Shown: one piece after another, positions 1-9,620 of the stretch | Layout of the letters: every line of letters begins with the position of its first letter | Position numbering within the stretch: position 1 is the first letter of the stretch | NCBI GenBank assembly: GCA_016928415.1 | Contig: JAFGKU010000162.1 | Span: 1 to 58,161 of the forward strand | From: Spirochaetales bacterium | GTDB lineage: Bacteria; Spirochaetota; Spirochaetia; SZUA-6; JAFGRV01 | DNA: 58,161 nucleotides | Direction of reading: 5' to 3' | Made by a program: the position numbers and the translations under genes | The notes under the pieces: generated by a model | What the model was told of the DNA's origin: nothing | Databases searched by the model: none | Seen by the model: the letters and a program-made list of their open reading frames with translations, nothing else

Positions 1-627
1 ATGTTTACAATAGGCCTGGGTCCGTTTTTCGGCATACTAAACTCCGGGATAGACCCTATTTTCAAACCGGGAATCACTATCCTCGCGCGGTTCGAAATTC
101 CCGGGTTCATTTTCCTTAATTTCAGAACGGACAACACGCAGAGCTACAGGTCCTCACAGACCCTGGACTACATGCAGGAACGCCTCATGCTTTCATTCGG
201 TTTTTACGTGATGAACGCCATCTGTACGGTTAATTATTCAAACAAGCGTTTTACCCAGAGTGAAGGCACCTCCGAGGTTATCGACACGCTCACCGAATAC
301 GCGTTTAAAACCCTTCTGTTTCAGAAAAACGTACCGTACCACATTGAACTCTCATTCGCTTACCAGGTACTGGAGAAGACATTTACCTCTACCCCAACGG
401 AGACAATTCACGGACTCAATTCCCTGATTGTGGGTTTCAGGTTTGAAGCCAATTTTACGGATTATCTCAAGTATTACATTGAAATGGAAAACAGCATTTA
501 CACTTTCGGCCAGGGCGAACTGGCCGGCGTCTTCAATCCCGGTATATGGGGCGGATACGGTTTCAGGGGTTATACGGGCTTTTTACTCAATTTCGACAAG
601 CTCCTTGAGCCTGTCCGTATAGACTGA
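1..627 (+). CDS. Outer-membrane beta-barrel-like protein, 3' part of a gene cut by the window edge
   Basis: I do not recognise a named family. The 208 visible residues are rich in alternating hydrophobic/aromatic strands (for example KYYIEMENSIYTFG near residue 158) separated by polar turns, as in outer-membrane beta-barrels. The reading frame starts with ATG at the very first base, so no ribosome site can be seen and the true start probably lies outside the window; no signal peptide is visible, which fits a missing N-terminus. The gene ends 7 bases before the stop of the convergent gene at 635. Location near two further barrel proteins (1298, 2666) supports an envelope role. The beta-barrel assignment is inference from composition. 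Confidence 0.55.
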   Translation: MFTIGLGPFFGILNSGIDPIFKPGITILARFEIPGFIFLNFRTDNTQSYRSSQTLDYMQERLMLSFGFYVMNAICTVNYSNKRFTQSEGTSEVIDTLTEYAFKTLLFQKNVPYHIELSFAYQVLEKTFTSTPTETIHGLNSLIVGFRFEANFTDYLKYYIEMENSIYTFGQGELAGVFNPGIWGGYGFRGYTGFLLNFDKLLEPVRID

Positions 628-634
628 AAGAAGC

Positions 635-1084
635 TTACTTTATCGTCGTTGCCATCAGGAAAAACTCGTCAAGCAATACCCGCATAAGGTCCGTTTCCTT
701 TTTAAAAGCTTCCCAATCCGGATTCCCGGATTTATTGATCCTGGTAATGGCCTCATTGTAGATCCTGAATACTTCCAGCTGCTTTTTGTTCATCAACTGG
801 ATTTCCGGTTCGGTAAAAGCCAGGTTTTCTATGTATGCCTTGATTTCCCTGAAATTTTTGTTTACCTCGTTCAATACGGTCATCCTGTCATCATCCGTTT
901 CGAGTGTCGAAATACCATCGAGCATTTTCAGTGCTTCGACCTCCTTATCCCAGATATCAAGTTTCAGGTAATCGTCCAGCATCTTTTCCTTTTGTGAAAA
1001 TCCCGGCCCGAAAACAAAACCAATAATGACTCCCGCAACCAGAAGCACGGCAAGGGCTATAATGACTTTATATAAATTCTTCAT
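635..1084 (-). CDS. Small membrane-anchored protein of unknown function
   Basis: 149 residues. Residues 5-27 form one hydrophobic segment rich in V, I, A and L followed by GPGF, an uncleaved signal anchor or an N-terminal transmembrane helix. The rest is polar and predicted helical (many E, K, L and N), so it is probably a periplasmic helical domain of about 115 residues. No catalytic or binding motif is visible and I do not recognise the family. The start ATG at 1084 is preceded by AAGGAG about 8 bases upstream. It is convergent with the barrel fragment at 1-627 and divergent from the barrel gene at 1298. Confidence 0.6.
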   Translation of the reverse strand: MKNLYKVIIALAVLLVAGVIIGFVFGPGFSQKEKMLDDYLKLDIWDKEVEALKMLDGISTLETDDDRMTVLNEVNKNFREIKAYIENLAFTEPEIQLMNKKQLEVFRIYNEAITRINKSGNPDWEAFKKETDLMRVLLDEFFLMATTIK

Positions 1085-1297
1085 ATAATCTATACTCCTT
1101 AAACATTGCGATCCTACATGAATCCGTTCAAATTTACAAGTTATCTGAAATACCGGCCGCCGGTAACCAATGACCCGGCGCCGGACTGCCGCGGCATTTT
1201 AACTTTAAGGTAAATTACCGTTAAAATACCATGAATTCAATAAATGATGTAGAAAAAAAAACGGCTCTGGTATATATTTAAATACTAGGAGGAGTCA

Positions 1298-2647
1298 ATG
1301 GCAAAGAATAAAAAGTATTTATGGATAATCGTATTATTGGCAATCCTGCCCGGTTTTTTTACCCTTTATGCAGAAGATGAAAATCCGGTTAAATTCAATT
1401 TTAACCTCGCTATCGGACTTGACAACTTTATGGAGGGGGGATCACCGGTATCCTACCAGAAAATATCGTTTTCTCCCGACCTTGCCGTCGGGAATTTCGG
1501 TATTGGTATAGATGTAACCATACATTACCGGTTTGAAGCCGGAAGCATTATTCCCCGCGTGGAAGGGGATTGGACACCCGTGGCTGCCGAGCAGGGGAAC
1601 TTTCAGGCATGGCTTTCCCTGTACCTTTCCAAATTCAAATATATCCGGTACGGTGTGAAAAACGATCCTCTTTTCATCAAATTAGGATCGATTGACGATG
1701 CCTTAATCGGCAACGGTTTTATAATGGCCAATTACTCCAACACGATGTTCCTGCCTGAACAGAGAATTTTCGGCCTGAACCTAGACGTTGATGGAAAGCT
1801 GTTTGATTTCCCGCTGATCGGTATTGAAACCTTTATCAACAACATAGCCCTGCCGGAAGTGTATGGAGCCAGACTCTTTTTCAGACCCCTCATATTTTCA
1901 GACATCCCCATCATCAATGAAATGGAAGTCGGCATCCCATTGGTTGCCGATACAAAACCCTACTTTGATGCAGCGACCCTTGCACCGGTTCCTGCAGACG
2001 GTGCAGCGGCGGTATTTACCGGCCTGGATGTGAACCAGCCCCTCATTGCCAATCCGGCCGTAACCATGGCCGCTTTTGGAGACCTGGCAACCTATAAATT
2101 TAAAAGCTATGGCGGCATGATCGGTGCCGGCGGAACCCTGATTACGCTTTTCAATTACGGTGCCCAGCTGCGTTTTATTGGGAACGGGTTTATTCCGTTT
2201 TATTTTGATGCAACGTACGACCTGGTCAAGGAAGCCAAATACAAGCTGGCCGAAGCAGGTAATACACAGGGGTATGTAGGCTGGTTCGGTCTGCTGGGTA
2301 CAAATCTATTAGATGGTGCCGTCGTTTTCAATATGAGTATTGAAGGACCGTTCGGTACCGTGGATAACAATCCGGATAATTTTCTCAATTATCCGAGAAT
2401 CAAGGGCATACTCCAGATCAAGGAAGACCTGCTCCCGCTTGTCAGCGGTGAGTTAACTTATGATAAAATCTTCATTCGTGACATTTCCGACGTATTTCCT
2501 AATTTTTTCCAGGATGCCGTCATAATGGCGCGGGTCAATTTTAAAACCGGACCAGCGGTTATCTCCCTCTTTTACAGGATAAAATACGTGGAGGGCACAT
2601 GGAATATGGAAGCTGTTTCCGGCCTTGAAACCATGATACAATTTTAA
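1298..2647 (+). CDS. Outer-membrane beta-barrel protein (paralogue of the barrel part of the next gene)
   Basis: 449 residues with a signal peptide at residues 1-25 (KK, a hydrophobic core, then LYAEDE). The mature part is rich in amphipathic strands and ends in Phe (METMIQF), the C-terminal aromatic signature used by the BAM machinery. Residues ~108-195 match residues ~333-415 of the next protein: both share D-P-x-FIKLGS, then G-x-G-x-x-M-x-NY, a downstream GxNL, and later GxRxxxxP. No channel or ligand specificity can be read. AGGAGG lies 6 bases before the ATG. The next gene starts 18 bases after this stop, so the two are probably one operon. Confidence 0.7.
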   Translation: MAKNKKYLWIIVLLAILPGFFTLYAEDENPVKFNFNLAIGLDNFMEGGSPVSYQKISFSPDLAVGNFGIGIDVTIHYRFEAGSIIPRVEGDWTPVAAEQGNFQAWLSLYLSKFKYIRYGVKNDPLFIKLGSIDDALIGNGFIMANYSNTMFLPEQRIFGLNLDVDGKLFDFPLIGIETFINNIALPEVYGARLFFRPLIFSDIPIINEMEVGIPLVADTKPYFDAATLAPVPADGAAAVFTGLDVNQPLIANPAVTMAAFGDLATYKFKSYGGMIGAGGTLITLFNYGAQLRFIGNGFIPFYFDATYDLVKEAKYKLAEAGNTQGYVGWFGLLGTNLLDGAVVFNMSIEGPFGTVDNNPDNFLNYPRIKGILQIKEDLLPLVSGELTYDKIFIRDISDVFPNFFQDAVIMARVNFKTGPAVISLFYRIKYVEGTWNMEAVSGLETMIQF

Positions 2648-2665
2648 GCAAGGGAGGACGCAAGA

Positions 2666-4867
2666 ATGCATAAATTTTTTTCGTACATAATGATCATAGC
2701 CTTCATCCTGGTGCCTGTAGGTCTTTTTTCACAGGCTCAAATTGTCACCCTGGAATATTTTTCGGGCGGAGACATTCTCATAAATGCCGATGACGGAGAG
2801 GTACTCGAATCAGTGGATTTATATGAAGGCATGCAGATAAAGACAGGGTGGAGAATATCGACGGGACAGGACGGTACGGCCGAGTTGAAAATGAAACCCA
2901 ATGGCACCATCATAAAACTTGCCTCTTCCACTACATTCACCGTAAAAGCACTCGATACCGGTACGGGCAAGCGGCAGAACGAGTTTGAAATCCTGACCGG
3001 TAAATTCAGGGCCGTCGCGCAAAAATTCACGGGCGGCGGAGAAGATTATTATTACCGTTTTACTTCCCCAAGCGCCATCTGCGGTGTGCGCGGTACGGAC
3101 TTCGGCATGGAAGTATCGGAAGGGAAGGAGATTGCTTTTACCCTGACCGGGTTGATAGATTTTATAAACGCCAGCGGCTCAACCATTGCCATAGGTGCCG
3201 GGCAGATGGCCAATGCCCTTGCAAGCACCTTTCAAAGCTTCACCATCCCGGGTGATTACATGAACTCCATCAATGATTCATTGAGTTTCCTGAAAGCCCA
3301 GGCCGAGGGATCGGTTTCCCAGCCGACCCCAACCCCGGAAACCACTACCGGGCCTGAGATTCCAGAAGGGGAACAAAAGACGCAGGCCCCGGTGGACCCC
3401 TGGCTTCAAAAGCTCCTTAAAATGGAAATCGGATCGGTAACCATAGACAATACAACATACGGCAAAGTAGTGATGCAGCCGGAAATAGACCTCGATTTCA
3501 TGAAAATAGGCTTTTATTTACCAATCATTTATACGACGGATATGTTCAATCCCGACACCTGGTATCATCCGGACGGTAATAATGAATGGTCTTTCGGCAC
3601 GGACCCGGCCTTCGGCGAGGATTATACGCTTCGTGCCGCGGACTTTTTCTCGGACCTTTTCCTGAAAATCAAGTATTTTCAACTGGGTAAACAACGTGAT
3701 CCTTACTTCATTAAATTGGGCAGTTTAAAAACATTCACGATCGGCCACGGTCTCCTGATGGAAAATTATGCCAATGACGCCGATTTCCCGGCCATCAGGC
3801 GTCTCGGCATCAACCTTGGAATAAACACGGATCAATTCGGTTTTGAAATTATGACCAACGATTTACTTCAGGTACTGGACCAAAAACCAAGGATCGTGGG
3901 AACAAGGATTGTCTTAAAGCCGTTTGCCCCGGCATCGGCCTTCGGCTTCGGGATATCCGCGGTTGCGGACTTTAATCCGGGTCAGGACCTGCCTTCGGTA
4001 AGCGCCGGCCCCCCACTCCCCCCCACTGCCGATGAAATCGGCAACCCGATGTTCTTTAACCTCGGATTCGACCTCGATATACCCATCCTCCCGGAAGATC
4101 CGTTGAGTATAATTCTGTTTGCCGATATCGGTGCAATGCTCCCCTGGTTCCAAACCGATGGGAGCGGAGCCTATTCAAGTATAAAAGCCGGTCCCGCCTA
4201 TACCGCCGTCTGGTCGGACGGTTCCCAGATGCCGCTGAGAAACTATGGATTCAGCACCGGTATCTTCGGGAAGCTGTTCATTCTTGATTACAGGTTCGAT
4301 TTCAGGTATTACACGGGAACGTTCAAACACGCTTTCTTTGACAGGTCATACGACAGAACGGCGGCCGAAACGGCGGTGGCGGTGGCCGATTATATGCTGG
4401 ATCCGACCAATCCCGAATATGATAAAACACTCATGGGACTGTATTTCGAAGCCGGATACACGTGGGAAGAGTTTTTCTCCATCAATATCGGTTATATGCA
4501 GCCTTTGACCCTCGATGCAACCGGACAGATGTCCCTTGACGGGGAAGACTCATTCAGAATCACGGCTAAACTGGAAAAAGACGCTTTACCGCCTATAGTA
4601 CCCGTATACGGATCGATATCCTATGAAAGATCCTATTTTGTTCCCATGCTTCTGGGCCAGCAGCCCACCGGGAAGGCTCTTTCCTTCTGGGACCAGTATT
4701 CCGTACTTCAGGGTGAGCTTGTATACAGTTTTTCGCCCAATATGGACCTTGCCATACTGTTGACAAATGCCATTGCCAAGGATGCAGCCGGTGAAGTCAT
4801 CTACGACGGGAGCGGCAATCCCAAAATGGACATTACGTTCAGCCTGGAAACACGCGTCCATTTCTGA
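2666..4867 (+). CDS. FecR-domain protein fused to an outer-membrane beta-barrel
   Basis: 733 residues. A signal peptide (1-23, ending LFSQAQ) is followed by a FecR-type domain at about 25-180: an early GxxxI strand, WRISTGQDGTAEL, a repeated strand pattern and the typical SPSAICGVRGTDFGMEV segment. Residues ~210-240 are a P/T/E-rich linker. Residues ~245-733 are beta-strand-rich, are paralogous to the upstream 449-residue protein, and end in Phe (LETRVHF). FecR domains of this kind are periplasmic sensor or peptidoglycan-side modules; here I infer that one is tethered to a barrel. GGGAGG precedes the ATG. mutL begins 5 bases after the stop, so cotranscription with mutL is likely. The function is unknown. 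Confidence 0.75.
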   Translation: MHKFFSYIMIIAFILVPVGLFSQAQIVTLEYFSGGDILINADDGEVLESVDLYEGMQIKTGWRISTGQDGTAELKMKPNGTIIKLASSTTFTVKALDTGTGKRQNEFEILTGKFRAVAQKFTGGGEDYYYRFTSPSAICGVRGTDFGMEVSEGKEIAFTLTGLIDFINASGSTIAIGAGQMANALASTFQSFTIPGDYMNSINDSLSFLKAQAEGSVSQPTPTPETTTGPEIPEGEQKTQAPVDPWLQKLLKMEIGSVTIDNTTYGKVVMQPEIDLDFMKIGFYLPIIYTTDMFNPDTWYHPDGNNEWSFGTDPAFGEDYTLRAADFFSDLFLKIKYFQLGKQRDPYFIKLGSLKTFTIGHGLLMENYANDADFPAIRRLGINLGINTDQFGFEIMTNDLLQVLDQKPRIVGTRIVLKPFAPASAFGFGISAVADFNPGQDLPSVSAGPPLPPTADEIGNPMFFNLGFDLDIPILPEDPLSIILFADIGAMLPWFQTDGSGAYSSIKAGPAYTAVWSDGSQMPLRNYGFSTGIFGKLFILDYRFDFRYYTGTFKHAFFDRSYDRTAAETAVAVADYMLDPTNPEYDKTLMGLYFEAGYTWEEFFSINIGYMQPLTLDATGQMSLDGEDSFRITAKLEKDALPPIVPVYGSISYERSYFVPMLLGQQPTGKALSFWDQYSVLQGELVYSFSPNMDLAILLTNAIAKDAAGEVIYDGSGNPKMDITFSLETRVHF

Positions 4868-4872
4868 TAAAA

Positions 4873-6591
4873 ATGGCACGTGATCATAACCATTCCCGGA
4901 GAATCCACATTCTCCGGGAATCCGTATTAAGAAAAATAGCGGCCGGTGAAGTCATCATCCGGCCGTTTTCAGTTATCAGGGAATTAATGGACAATTCGAT
5001 CGATGCGGAGAGTACGGAAGTCTCCGTCTATGTCGGGGGCGGGGGTATTGAAAGCATACGGGTTGTCGACACAGGTTGCGGTATGAACGAGGAAGACCTG
5101 AAGCTCTGCCACCTTCCCCACACGACGAGTAAAATTCAGGATGACGAAGACCTCTATAAAATCATGACTCTGGGATTCAGGGGGGAGGCTTTGGCGAGCA
5201 TAGCCCACTGCAGCCTGCTGTCAATCATAAGCGCCGTAGATAGTTCAGGTTCGGGATTTAAATCGGAGATAAGGGAAGGAAAACTGACTGCCATCACCCC
5301 GCACCGAAGCAACAGGGGAACGATAGTGGAGGCCAGGGACCTTTTTTACAATATGCCGGCGAGGAAAAACTTCCTGAAACGCCCCGTTAGCGAAGGATCG
5401 CTATGTTATGCGACATTCATAGAAAAGGCATTACCGTTTCCACAAACGAGCTTCAAGTTTTTTTCGGACTCGAACCTGAAAAAATTTTTACCGGCCGTGG
5501 ATTTACCCGGCAGGATAGCGACGGCGTTTGAAAATACCGTCACACCCAAAGCCCTCAAATACATGGAGTTCAAGGGCAAAGATTATTCAATAAGGGCGGT
5601 TGCCGGAACGCCGGACCTCATGATGCGTGACAGGAAACATATCCAGGTCTACGTGAACAACAGGAAAATTACCGAGTACGGACTGGTCCAGGCGGTGGAA
5701 TACGGGTACACGGGTTTGATCCCCGGGAAAAACCATCCCTTTGCCGTCGTGTTTATCAATGTAAATCCGGAACTGGTGGACTTCAATATACATCCGGCAA
5801 AAAAGGAATGCCGCCTGAGAAACATGCCGGATATTCACCACGGAGTGGTCAGCATGTTCAAAAACGAATTCGGCGGATACGGCATCGCCATACCGTCCGA
5901 CAACGTATTAGTGCACCAGCAAAAGTCAGGCCTGGATTTTGACGACTATACAACGCCGGAGGTTTCAGACAAGGTTGTTTCCACCCCGGTCTGGAAAACA
6001 CATATATCCTCTTCTCCGGAAAAAAAACCCGTTATCAAAGCCGATGAAAATGCCATAGAATTCCTGGGTACCGTTTTCGGCCTATTCATTGTTGTACGGA
6101 AAGACGAAAGTCTTTACATTATCGACCAGCATGCGGCGCATGAACGGCTGCTGTTCGAACAGTTCAGGGCCTCCCCATCCCCCGTCCAGGACCTGTTGTT
6201 TCCTATTTCCTTTGAACTGGACCCGGATGAAGAAGAAAATTTTAACAATAACGGGAAATTCCTTTCACAGTCCGGAATCAATGTAAACCGCATTTCACGC
6301 GGACAGTATGAGATATCCTCTCTTCCCTCGGACTTCCACAACCTTCCCGCCTCGGCTTTAATCGAATTCGTGAAACAGAACAGGGGCGACAAGGATGAAC
6401 TGGAAAGGGCCCTTTACAGCATGGCCGCCTGCCGTCTGGCAGTAAAGGACGGGGATGAAATCGATGCCTTGACCGCATGCAGGATTGCCGAAGGCGCTTT
6501 AAGCCTGGACAATCCCCGCTGCCCTCACGGCAGGAAAATTTATCATGCCCTTTCAAAGGAACAGCTCGCCAGGCTCGTGGACCGAAAATAA
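4873..6591 (+). CDS. mutL: DNA mismatch repair protein MutL (endonuclease-type)
   Basis: 572 residues, usual length for MutL. The GHKL ATPase motifs are present: KIAAGEVI (21-28), ELMDNSIDA (37-45, with the ATP-hydrolysing Glu37 and Mg-binding Asn41), DTGCG (66-70) and GFRGEALASI (101-110). The C-terminal domain carries the metal-dependent nicking motif DQHA(X)2E(X)4E at 418-429, ACR at 519-521 and CPHGR at 550-554. It is therefore of the endonuclease class found in bacteria without MutH, not the E. coli type. MutL couples MutS mismatch recognition to strand incision. The start ATG lacks a good ribosome site and lies 5 bases after the FecR-barrel stop, which suggests translational coupling. 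No mutS is in the window. Confidence 0.95.
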   Translation: MARDHNHSRRIHILRESVLRKIAAGEVIIRPFSVIRELMDNSIDAESTEVSVYVGGGGIESIRVVDTGCGMNEEDLKLCHLPHTTSKIQDDEDLYKIMTLGFRGEALASIAHCSLLSIISAVDSSGSGFKSEIREGKLTAITPHRSNRGTIVEARDLFYNMPARKNFLKRPVSEGSLCYATFIEKALPFPQTSFKFFSDSNLKKFLPAVDLPGRIATAFENTVTPKALKYMEFKGKDYSIRAVAGTPDLMMRDRKHIQVYVNNRKITEYGLVQAVEYGYTGLIPGKNHPFAVVFINVNPELVDFNIHPAKKECRLRNMPDIHHGVVSMFKNEFGGYGIAIPSDNVLVHQQKSGLDFDDYTTPEVSDKVVSTPVWKTHISSSPEKKPVIKADENAIEFLGTVFGLFIVVRKDESLYIIDQHAAHERLLFEQFRASPSPVQDLLFPISFELDPDEEENFNNNGKFLSQSGINVNRISRGQYEISSLPSDFHNLPASALIEFVKQNRGDKDELERALYSMAACRLAVKDGDEIDALTACRIAEGALSLDNPRCPHGRKIYHALSKEQLARLVDRK

Positions 6592-6600
6592 TTTTACAAA

Positions 6601-6728
6601 TTGGAATAAAGCTAATCTGTTCTCTATAAATTGGAATAAAGCTAATCTGTTCTCTATAAATTGGAATAAAGCTAATCTGTTCTCTATAAATTGGAATAAA
6701 GTTTATCTGTTCTCTATAAATTGGATAA
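6601..6728. repeat. 30-bp minisatellite, four full copies plus a partial
   Basis: Four head-to-tail 30-bp units lie at 6601-6630, 6631-6660, 6661-6690 and 6691-6720, each starting TTGGAATAAAG and ending TCTCTATAAA, followed by a partial TTGGATAA. The first three are identical; the fourth differs at two bases (GTTTATC in place of GCTAATC). The array fills the gap between the convergent 3' ends of mutL and the TPR gene, and its last unit contains the TPR stop codon at 6714-6716. On the minus strand every unit re-creates the last two codons plus TAG, so the array probably grew by slippage out of the gene end. Confidence 0.95.
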
Positions 6729-8693
6729 AAGGGTTTCCACCTCGTCACGCCTGTTATAATCTGGTTTTATGGAAAGCAATGTTGTCAGCATCTTCTTGGC
6801 ATCATCTTTTGCTCCCTCTTCGATGAGAATCAGCGAGTACTCGTAATACGCATCCCAGTACTGCGTATCGAGCTTTATCAGGTCGTAAAAGGTTTTTTTC
6901 GCATCCGCGGTCCTGTTAACCTTTTTATAGGCGACACCCAGGTTAAAACGGCTTGCCGACACGCCGGGGCTCAAGCGGACCGCTTTCTCCAGATAACGGA
7001 TGGCCTCCTGGTACACTTCCTTCTGTAAATAGACATTCCCGAGATTGTTGTTCACCTTGTAGTCATCCGGCTCCAGTTTATAGGCGGCAAGAAGCAGTTT
7101 CAAGGCACCGTCAAACAGCTTGTTGTCTGCATAGATCTTGCCCAGGTTGATCATGGGCTTGGCGTAATTGGGATCGAGTTCAATAGCCTTGGAATAGTAT
7201 TTGATGGCCGAATCGACATCCTTGAGGTCCTCGTATATGAGCCCCAGTTGGTAATTGTATTCCTTGGAATCCGGTCTGGCGTTTACCGCCGTCCGGGCAA
7301 ACCCCAGGGCCTCCTCCGGCTTGTGAAGTTCATATTTCACGACAGCCATTTTGAAATTCGTATCAACGTGGGACGGATTGAGTTTCAACGCCGAATCCAG
7401 GAATTTTTCGGCTTCCGCATAATCACCTTTTTCTATGAGGGCATTGGCCAGATTCCTGTGGTACTTGTCAATCTGGGGCGCGTATTTCACGGCATTTCTG
7501 AAATTCTGGATTGCCTCGGTAATTTCACCCCTGTCGCTGTAGAGGAAACCGAGTTCATTATAGGCCTGGTAAAAGTCCCTTTTATAACTGATCGCGTTTT
7601 TATAAGCACTGATTGCCTGGTTCTTTTGATTCAGCATGTTATAGGAAAGTCCCAGGTTAAAGTGGGCCTTTTCAAAATCCGGCTTGATATGGAGACAGCT
7701 GGTAAACGATTGTTTGGCATCGGAATACCGGCCTTGTTTGAACTGGACAACTCCCAGCCTGTAAAGCGTATAGTAATCCTTGGGATCGAGCAGGATAGCC
7801 TGCTTGTATTCCTGCTCCGCGCTGTCATAATTTTTATTGTTTTCATATATCTCGCCCAAAGTCTGGTGCGGGTCGGGAAGGGTCGGGTCCTTTTCTATGG
7901 CCTTCTTTGAATTTTCAATAGCCTTCTGGATATTCTCCTCGTTATCGGGATCTTCCTCGAAGTAAGCTTTCCCTATCTGGGAATAGGCTATGGCCACATC
8001 CGGCTCCATGTTCAGAACATCGTTATACGTATTCCTGGCATCCTGGAACTGTTTATCAGTCAGCTGCCTGGAGCCCTTGTCCAGGAGCTGTTTCACCTTC
8101 TGCTTGTTTTTATCGCTGACGTTCAACTGGGAATCACTAATCGTTGACTGTTGGTTATTGGGCCTCGTCTCCCGGTCTTTCAACGTATCGAGAAGCCGGT
8201 TTTCCTTCAGTCTCTCGGCATCATCCCTTTTCTTCTGGGCCAATTGTTTTTTATTAATGATCTCATTCAGGAGGGCCACCGCTTCTGAGTCATCCGGATT
8301 CTGCTTCAAAAGCTCCTTGACTTCCTTCAAGGCTTCCTCGTACTCCCCCTTTTCCAGGAGACGTTTGATGAGTTCTATCTGGTTGTCGCGGTTCCGCACC
8401 TGGCTGCCGTCATCTCCCCTTTTGTTTTTTATCTGATCGAGGAGGGCCGCCGCTTCCTCATCGTCGGGATTGTTTCGCAGGAATTCCTTTACTTCCTTAT
8501 CAGCGTCATCCCATTCCTCCTTTTCAATCAGAAGCCTGATGTAATTGAGTGCATTCGACCTTGCCCCGGCCACTGCGAAAATCACAATAAGCAGTAAAAT
8601 GATAAAAAGGGCGGCACCGGCCACACCTATGATTACAGGATTGATTTTCTTTTTGGTCTTTGCCGTTTTCCTGGTCGCCTTTTTTCTTTCCAT
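6714..8693 (-). CDS. Membrane-anchored TPR repeat protein
   Basis: 659 residues. A very basic N-terminus (residues 1-19, KKATRKTAKTKKK) precedes one transmembrane helix at about 21-44, so the bulk should lie in the periplasm. Two near-identical helical blocks follow (about 50-90 and 105-148, each with NPDDxEAxALLxxI), then a charged linker to about 195. From ~205 to the end there are about a dozen 34-residue TPRs, each with the A/Y/P pattern (for example AYSQIGKAYF, DPKDYYTLYRLGVV, YNYQLGLIYED). TPR arrays are protein-protein scaffolds; the partner is unknown. GGAGG lies 11 bases before the ATG. The smaller TPR gene upstream on the same strand is 91 bp away. Confidence 0.8.
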   Translation of the reverse strand: MERKKATRKTAKTKKKINPVIIGVAGAALFIILLLIVIFAVAGARSNALNYIRLLIEKEEWDDADKEVKEFLRNNPDDEEAAALLDQIKNKRGDDGSQVRNRDNQIELIKRLLEKGEYEEALKEVKELLKQNPDDSEAVALLNEIINKKQLAQKKRDDAERLKENRLLDTLKDRETRPNNQQSTISDSQLNVSDKNKQKVKQLLDKGSRQLTDKQFQDARNTYNDVLNMEPDVAIAYSQIGKAYFEEDPDNEENIQKAIENSKKAIEKDPTLPDPHQTLGEIYENNKNYDSAEQEYKQAILLDPKDYYTLYRLGVVQFKQGRYSDAKQSFTSCLHIKPDFEKAHFNLGLSYNMLNQKNQAISAYKNAISYKRDFYQAYNELGFLYSDRGEITEAIQNFRNAVKYAPQIDKYHRNLANALIEKGDYAEAEKFLDSALKLNPSHVDTNFKMAVVKYELHKPEEALGFARTAVNARPDSKEYNYQLGLIYEDLKDVDSAIKYYSKAIELDPNYAKPMINLGKIYADNKLFDGALKLLLAAYKLEPDDYKVNNNLGNVYLQKEVYQEAIRYLEKAVRLSPGVSASRFNLGVAYKKVNRTADAKKTFYDLIKLDTQYWDAYYEYSLILIEEGAKDDAKKMLTTLLSIKPDYNRRDEVETLLSNL

Positions 8694-8784
8694 ACTCTAT
8701 TAGCCTCCTTAATAAGTCGATTGCCGAATTACATAACTGGGATTGCCGCCGGCGCATGGTTCAAGTATTGTTTCTTAAATGGGC

Positions 8785-9465
8785 TTAATCCATAATATCT
8801 TCATTCTCATAATCGGAGGTTATCGTTTCCGACCCCGCGGACAAATTCTTGTTTCCAGAATTCGATTTCTCAAGTGTATCAAGAAGATCCTTCAAATTCT
8901 GCTCCCTCTGTTTGGCGTCTTCAATTTTTTGCTCTTCAGCGGCGATGTATCCGGACAACAGGTCAATCATACGCTGAATTTCCGAACGCTGGGGAGTTTC
9001 GGGCTTGAGAAGAAGGTAATATTTATAATCATCAACGGCATCGGGATACTTTTTCAAGGCAACACGGGCATTGGCACGGTTCAAATACGGGGCTTCAAAC
9101 GACATGTCATAATTTATGGCCTTGGTGTACATCTCTTCGGCCAGGGTAATTTTATTTTCCATGTATAGACTGATGCCCATATCCAGATAGAAGTAATGTT
9201 TTTTATCCCTGGAAACACCCAAACCCTTGCTGAAAGTCTGAAATGCCTTGTCATATTTCCCGAAATGCTCGTAAACCCGGCCCAGATACAGGTAGATTTT
9301 TTCGTTGTCCGGCTCCCTTAAAAGAGCCTGTTCAAGGAGAGGCTGAGCTTCTTTGAATTTGTTCTCTAAAAGGAGTTTTTCCGCGTCCTCAAGCGGTGAA
9401 GCCATTGTCAATACAGAAGTGAATATAAACAAGGTTGCCACGGTAAAATATTTAAATGCAGACAT
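8785..9465 (-). CDS. Exported TPR protein
   Basis: 226 residues from ATG 9465, chosen because GGAGGG lies 8 bases upstream and the protein then begins with a signal peptide (MSAFKYFTVATLFIFTS, cleavage probably after TMA). Four or so TPRs follow at about residues 22-160 (NEKIYLYLGRVYEHFGKYDKA; MEMYTKAINYDMSFEAPYLN-type units), then a charged coiled-coil tail (about 165-205, AAEEQKIEDAKQREQ) and an acidic C-terminus. A periplasmic adaptor role is inferred. It sits 91 bp upstream of the large TPR gene and may share its transcript. Confidence 0.75.
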   Translation of the reverse strand: MSAFKYFTVATLFIFTSVLTMASPLEDAEKLLLENKFKEAQPLLEQALLREPDNEKIYLYLGRVYEHFGKYDKAFQTFSKGLGVSRDKKHYFYLDMGISLYMENKITLAEEMYTKAINYDMSFEAPYLNRANARVALKKYPDAVDDYKYYLLLKPETPQRSEIQRMIDLLSGYIAAEEQKIEDAKQREQNLKDLLDTLEKSNSGNKNLSAGSETITSDYENEDIMD

Positions 9466-9620
9466 ACCTGCTTCCCTCCCCCCATTAATATACACTATTT
9501 GGTGACTTTTTTACAGATTCCCTTTTAAATTTTCGGCATATACTGCCATCCATAAAAGAAATACGTATTTTAATCGGAAAAGTAACATTAATCTTTTAAA
9601 AATATCACGAAATTTATCAG

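Noticed and set aside
6601..6728. The 30-bp repeats as a CRISPR array
   Set aside because: Units are directly adjacent with no spacers, and no cas genes are in the window.
6278..6748. 156-codon minus-strand ORF with repeated IYREQISFIP peptide
   Set aside because: It arises only because the 30-bp repeat stays open in one frame, and it lies mostly antisense to mutL.
7248..7910. 220-codon plus-strand ORF
   Set aside because: It is antisense to the TPR gene; repeated TPR codons keep the opposite frame open.
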